The position numbers and the translations under genes were made by a program. From assembly GCA_934635545.1 (NCBI GenBank), contig CAKTZN010000068.1:1-9491 (forward strand): a DNA stretch of 9,491 nucleotides, given 5' to 3'. Positions 6,927 through 9,491 of the stretch are shown piece by piece; positions within the stretch are counted from its first letter, which is position 1, and each line of letters begins with the position of its first letter. The DNA comes from an uncultured Oscillospiraceae bacterium. Its GTDB lineage: Bacteria > Bacillota > Clostridia > Oscillospirales > Oscillospiraceae. The notes under the pieces are model-generated. The model was not told the DNA's origin. It searched no databases and was given only the letters and a program-made list of their open reading frames with translations.

Positions 6927-8204
6927 ATGGACCATCCAAATTACAAACCCCGCGTAATCGACGTTAAGGTGGAGGAATACCTGTCCGCCTTTGGCGCCGT
7001 CTGCATTGAGGGGCCGAAATGGTGCGGTAAGACATGGACTTCTTCTTACCACAGCAAAAGTGAGATCTATATCGGTGATCCCGCCAATAACTTTCAAAAC
7101 CGTCAGTTGGCTGAATTGTCTCCCTCTCTGGTTCTGGAGGGTGAGGCACCGCGCTTGATCGATGAATGGCAGGAAGTTCCGGCGCTCTGGGATGCTGTGC
7201 GATATAAAGTGGATCAAGCCTCAGAGAAAGGGCGATTTATCTTGACCGGTTCCGCTACGCCCAATCACAAGGGTATCCTGCACAGCGGTGCCGGGCGCAT
7301 CGCAAAGCTAAGGATGCGTCCAATGTCCCTGTATGAGTCCGGTGATTCCAGCGGCAAGGTTTCTTTGGAAAAGCTGTGTCATGGCGAACTTACTCCTGCC
7401 ATGACCGGTGATGTAGATCTCAAAAAGCTGATCGAACTGATCCTCCGCGGCGGCTGGCCCGGAAGTCTCGGGCTGCCGCTGGAACAGGCAATGCCGCTTC
7501 CTGCGGAATACTTGAACGCTGTCATCGACGATGATGTGTACCGCATAGATGGTATAAAGCGCGATACACAGAAAATGCGTTTGCTGCTGCGTTCGCTGGC
7601 ACGGAACGAGAGTACTACCGTCACGAATAAGACCTTGATGAAAGATATTAAAGCTGTGGATGACGAGGACATTGACGGCAACACAGTAGCGGCCTACTTG
7701 GATATTTTCAAGCGGCTGTTTATCACGGATAATCAACCACCGTTCTCTGCCGGTATTCGCTCATCCGTCCGAGTAAAGCAGGCGGAAAAGCGACATTTCT
7801 CTGATCCGTCGCTGGCCTGTACATTGCTGAAGGCAACCCCTGCCAGACTGTTGGGTGATCTGGAAACACTCGGTTTTTTGTTTGAAGCCCTGTGTGAGAG
7901 GGATCTTCGTATTTATGCGGAATCTTTCGGCGCAAATCTATACCACTATCAGGACTACAAAAATCAGGAAATAGACGCGGTAATTGAATTGCCGGATGGG
8001 CAATGGTGTGCCTTTGAGATCAAGTTGGGCGCTAACCAGATCGACGTCGCGGCAGCAAATCTTTTGGAGATAGAGAAACAGATCGCAGAAGACCCAAAAG
8101 GCAAGCCGCCTGCCGTGCTCTGCATACTGTGCGGCATGGCGAGCGCCGCTTACCAGCGACCGGATGGGGTTTTTGTCGTGCCGATTACGGCCTTGAAAAA
8201 CTAA
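6927..8204 (+). CDS. AAA_14 / DUF4143 family ATPase
   Basis: A 425-residue protein of the widespread AAA_14-DUF4143 family, of usual length. The N-terminal P-loop domain has Walker A GPKWCGKT (29-36), Walker B LIDEW (77-81; D79, E80) and a sensor-1-like strand LTGSA (106-110). The C-terminal DUF4143 part includes an IDAVIELPDG...FEIKLG segment with D350 and E364-x-K366, arranged like the PD-(D/E)xK nuclease core this region is known to resemble. Whether it cuts nucleic acid is not known. The family often sits in mobile or accessory DNA and its role is poorly defined. AUG 6927 is preferred, 6 bases after GAGGTG; GTG 6918 overlaps that site. Base composition is clearly more AT-rich than the operons to the left, which suggests transfer. 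The stop codon lies 14 bp before the first CRISPR repeat, in the same orientation and with no terminator between. Confidence 0.9.
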   Translation: MDHPNYKPRVIDVKVEEYLSAFGAVCIEGPKWCGKTWTSSYHSKSEIYIGDPANNFQNRQLAELSPSLVLEGEAPRLIDEWQEVPALWDAVRYKVDQASEKGRFILTGSATPNHKGILHSGAGRIAKLRMRPMSLYESGDSSGKVSLEKLCHGELTPAMTGDVDLKKLIELILRGGWPGSLGLPLEQAMPLPAEYLNAVIDDDVYRIDGIKRDTQKMRLLLRSLARNESTTVTNKTLMKDIKAVDDEDIDGNTVAAYLDIFKRLFITDNQPPFSAGIRSSVRVKQAEKRHFSDPSLACTLLKATPARLLGDLETLGFLFEALCERDLRIYAESFGANLYHYQDYKNQEIDAVIELPDGQWCAFEIKLGANQIDVAAANLLEIEKQIAEDPKGKPPAVLCILCGMASAAYQRPDGVFVVPITALKN

Positions 8205-8218
8205 TTCTTTGGTTCTCA

Positions 8219-8848
8219 GTTGTAGTTCCATGGCAGTTCTTGGTATGGTATAATGCCTTTGGGCAGCTATACCTATCAGGAGATGTTGTAGTTCCCTGGT
8301 AGTTCTTGGTATGGTATAATATATACGGGTAATGCGTGTTGAAAATCATGGTTGTAGTTCCCTGGTAGTTCTTGGTATGGTATAATCAATTCCGCTTGGA
8401 CCATCTGTTGCGCCATGTTGTAGTTCCCTGGTAGTTCTTGGTATGGTATAATTGACCACCATCCGAAATCAACGTCAGTGGTGTTGTAGTTCCCTGGTAG
8501 TTCTTGGTATGGTATAATGATAGCCAGTACAAATAGTTACTCCAAATAGTTGTAGTTCCCTGGTAGTTCTTGGTATGGTATAATACGGCACTTTTGCCGT
8601 TGTCCGTGGAGTTAGTTGTAGTTCCCTGGTAGTTCTTGGTATGGTATAATGATATTGAGCCGATTGACCTGCATGATGGGGTTGTAGTTCCCTGGTAGTT
8701 CTTGGTATGGTATAATAAAATGAGCTTTTTACGGGTAAAGAGTTGGGTTGTAGTTCCCTGGTAGTTCTTGGTATGGTATAATACGAGCAATCTAGGCAAT
8801 CCTATCGGCCATGTTGTAGTTCCCTGGTAGTTCTTGGTATGGTATAAT
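8219..8848 (+). CRISPR. Type II (II-C-like) CRISPR array, 10 repeats and 9 spacers
   Basis: Ten 36-bp repeats begin at 8219, 8285, 8351, 8417, 8483, 8549, 8615, 8681, 8747 and 8813. All nine spacers are exactly 30 bp and all differ. The repeat starts GTTGTAGTTCCCTGG, continues TAGTTC, and ends TTGGTATGGTATAAT. Nine copies are identical; the first has two changes (C12 to A and T16 to C). Repeat length, 30-nt spacers and the GTTGTAG...TATAAT form match type II-C repeats such as those of Neisseria and many gut Firmicutes. The neighbouring cas1-cas2 genes face the array from the right on the other strand. The degenerate copy at the left suggests that end is oldest and that new spacers enter on the cas2 side. 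The 66-bp unit is a multiple of three, so long false reading frames cross the array. Confidence 0.97.
8245..8848 (+). promoter_or_regulatory. Extended -10 promoter at the end of every CRISPR repeat
   Basis: The last nine bases of each of the ten repeats are TGGTATAAT, a perfect extended -10 element (TGnTATAAT). The first is at 8246-8254 and the last at 8840-8848. No good -35 lies 17 bp upstream (TTCCCT), as is allowed for extended -10 promoters. Transcription would begin about 6-8 bases into each spacer, giving crRNAs with roughly 22-24 spacer bases and a following repeat. Repeat-borne promoters of this kind are established for the type II-C system of Neisseria meningitidis. Activity here is inferred. 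Confidence 0.65.
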
Positions 8849-8857
8849 AGACTACCG

Positions 8858-8895
8858 AAAAAGCCGCTTAAGGCAATGCTTTGGGCGGCTTTTTT
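8858..8895. terminator. Bidirectional terminator between CRISPR array and cas2
   Basis: AAAAAGCCGCTTAAGGC (8858-8874) pairs with GCTTTGGGCGGCTTTTT (8878-8894) over 17 bp, with three G-T wobbles on the + strand and a 3-nt AAT loop. On the + strand six T follow (8890-8895); on the - strand five T do. It starts 10 bp after the last repeat and its T-tract ends one base before the cas2 stop codon, so it would end both the array transcripts and the converging cas mRNA. Confidence 0.85.
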
Positions 8896-8896
8896 C

Positions 8897-9217
8897 TCAA
8901 AAAATCGAGAGTTGTTCGCACTGAAATGTATCATCTGCTTCTGATAATCTTCCCAAAAGCACGTCAATGGCTTCATACTGCTTCTCCGTGATGACCATCA
9001 GGCGGATCGCGCCGTTATCCGGCAGATTCTGCTTGACCCGCTGGCGATGCTTTTCCACGGCGTCCATGCCGTTGCAGACGCGGGCATAGACGGAATACTG
9101 GAGCATATGGTACCCGTCCGTCAGCAAAAAGTTGCGGAAGCGGGTAGCTTCCCGCCGCTGCGCCTTCGTCTTGACCGGCAGGTCAAAGAACACCAGGATC
9201 CTCATAAACTTATTCAT
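8897..9217 (-). CDS. cas2: CRISPR-associated endonuclease Cas2 (type II)
   Basis: A 106-residue protein with the type II Cas2 start MRILVFFDLPV and the following FRNFLLTDGYHMLQYSVYAR strand-helix-strand of the ferredoxin-like fold. D12 (FFDLPV) is the conserved metal-binding Asp. The end is QCEQLSIF. With Cas1 it forms the integrase complex that inserts new spacers at the array. The AUG at 9217 overlaps the cas1 stop codon and gives MNKFMRIL; a second AUG at 9205 (MRIL, 102 residues) also fits the family, and no clear ribosome site decides between them. Translational coupling to cas1 favours 9217. The gene ends at 8897, directly at the terminator shared with the array. Confidence 0.95.
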   Translation of the reverse strand: MNKFMRILVFFDLPVKTKAQRREATRFRNFLLTDGYHMLQYSVYARVCNGMDAVEKHRQRVKQNLPDNGAIRLMVITEKQYEAIDVLLGRLSEADDTFQCEQLSIF

Positions 9218-9491
9218 AGCGGTGCTGCTCGGATTCCAGCAGCGTGGGCAGGGTAAGCTTCGTTTCAGGCCGCTCCATAGTGCGTCCCAGACTTTGCACC
9301 AGTCGCTCCACGGCATAGGCCACGCTATGGTGCTGCCGTCCTGATAAGATATCCAGATTCAGGCAGTTGAACAGGAGCCGCTTTTGCGGCGGCGTCAGTT
9401 CATCTTCGGCCGCAATGCTCCGCGACACCAGAAGATCGACGACCGGGCGGAACGGCTCGATCAGGTCGTCCGCAAGGTTAAAGGCATTCAG
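9210..9491 (-). CDS. cas1: CRISPR-associated endonuclease/integrase Cas1 (type II), C-terminal part
   Basis: The frame is open from the right edge of the window and ends in TAA at 9210-9212, giving the last 93 residues. It begins NAFNLADDLIEPFRPVVDLLV, the hallmark C-terminal segment of type II Cas1, which includes the last acidic active-site position in the LADD motif. The following part (PPQKRLLFNCLNLDI...HSVAYAVERLVQSL) matches the helical tail of the type II enzymes. It catalyses spacer integration as a Cas1-Cas2 complex. Its stop overlaps the cas2 start, so the two are one transcript. The rest of the gene, and probably cas9 upstream of it, lies beyond the window. No csn2 or cas4 separates cas2 from the array, which favours type II-C over II-A or II-B. 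Confidence 0.95.
   Translation of the reverse strand: MNAFNLADDLIEPFRPVVDLLVSRSIAAEDELTPPQKRLLFNCLNLDILSGRQHHSVAYAVERLVQSLGRTMERPETKLTLPTLLESEQHRYE

Noticed and set aside
8203..8218. AATTCTTTGGT before the first repeat resembles part of the repeat (AGTTCTTGGT)
   Set aside because: A decayed repeat would have to overlap the first repeat and the ATPase stop codon, and only about ten bases match with one inserted base.
8787..8810. Spacer 9 shares CCTATCGGC with the breakpoint hairpin at 6638-6646
   Set aside because: A 9-base match between about 270 spacer bases and both strands of the window is expected by chance many times over; the match breaks at both sides.
8386..8976. A minus-strand open frame coding a repeated LYHTKNYQGTTT peptide
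   Set aside because: It is the CRISPR array translated. The 66-bp repeat-spacer unit is divisible by three, which keeps the frame open; spacers give unrelated residues.

Overview
The window looks like chromosomal DNA from a high-GC, gut-type Firmicute (Clostridia, plausibly Oscillospiraceae such as the Flavonifractor/Oscillibacter group). The reasons are strong AGGAGG ribosome sites, sigma-A promoters, GC-rich codon use, an OmpR-type two-component pair, a MarR plus paired ABC exporter operon, and a type II CRISPR locus. The taxonomic call is inference from gene content and style, not from a marker gene.

Layout. (1) 1-2093, + strand: the tail of an OmpR/PhoB response regulator, overlapped by 4 bp by a six-TM sensor histidine kinase. 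(2) 2094-2431: a non-coding stretch full of nested inverted repeats, ending in a strong hairpin, a near-consensus promoter and palindromes suited to regulator binding. (3) 2432-6268, + strand: an operon with overlapping genes, a MarR repressor followed by two half-size ABC exporter subunits. Their degenerate ATPase motifs are complementary, as in heterodimeric exporters. It ends at a perfect 40-bp palindrome acting as a terminator. (4) 6385-6636, - strand: a decayed 3' fragment of a polysaccharide deacetylase, broken exactly at a 14-bp hairpin. (5) 6673-8204: a visibly AT-richer segment with tandem direct repeats, a promoter and an AAA_14/DUF4143 ATPase, probably acquired. (6) 8219-8848: a CRISPR array of ten 36-bp repeats and nine spacers, all exactly 30 bp. 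(7) 8858-9491: a bidirectional terminator, then cas2 and the 3' end of cas1 on the - strand, converging on the array.

How the parts work together. The two-component pair probably sits in one transcript and may sense an envelope signal. The MarR protein probably represses its own operon and so the exporter. The CRISPR part is the adaptation end of a type II locus, most like II-C: cas1, cas2 and array with no csn2 between them. The array reads opposite to the cas genes, and every repeat ends in an extended -10 promoter (TGGTATAAT), so each spacer may be transcribed from its own promoter. cas9 and the tracrRNA are not in the window. They would lie beyond the right edge or elsewhere. The least explained parts are the nested-hairpin region at 2102-2342, the breakpoint hairpin at 6636-6672, and the ATPase gene ending 14 bp from the first, degenerate CRISPR repeat.
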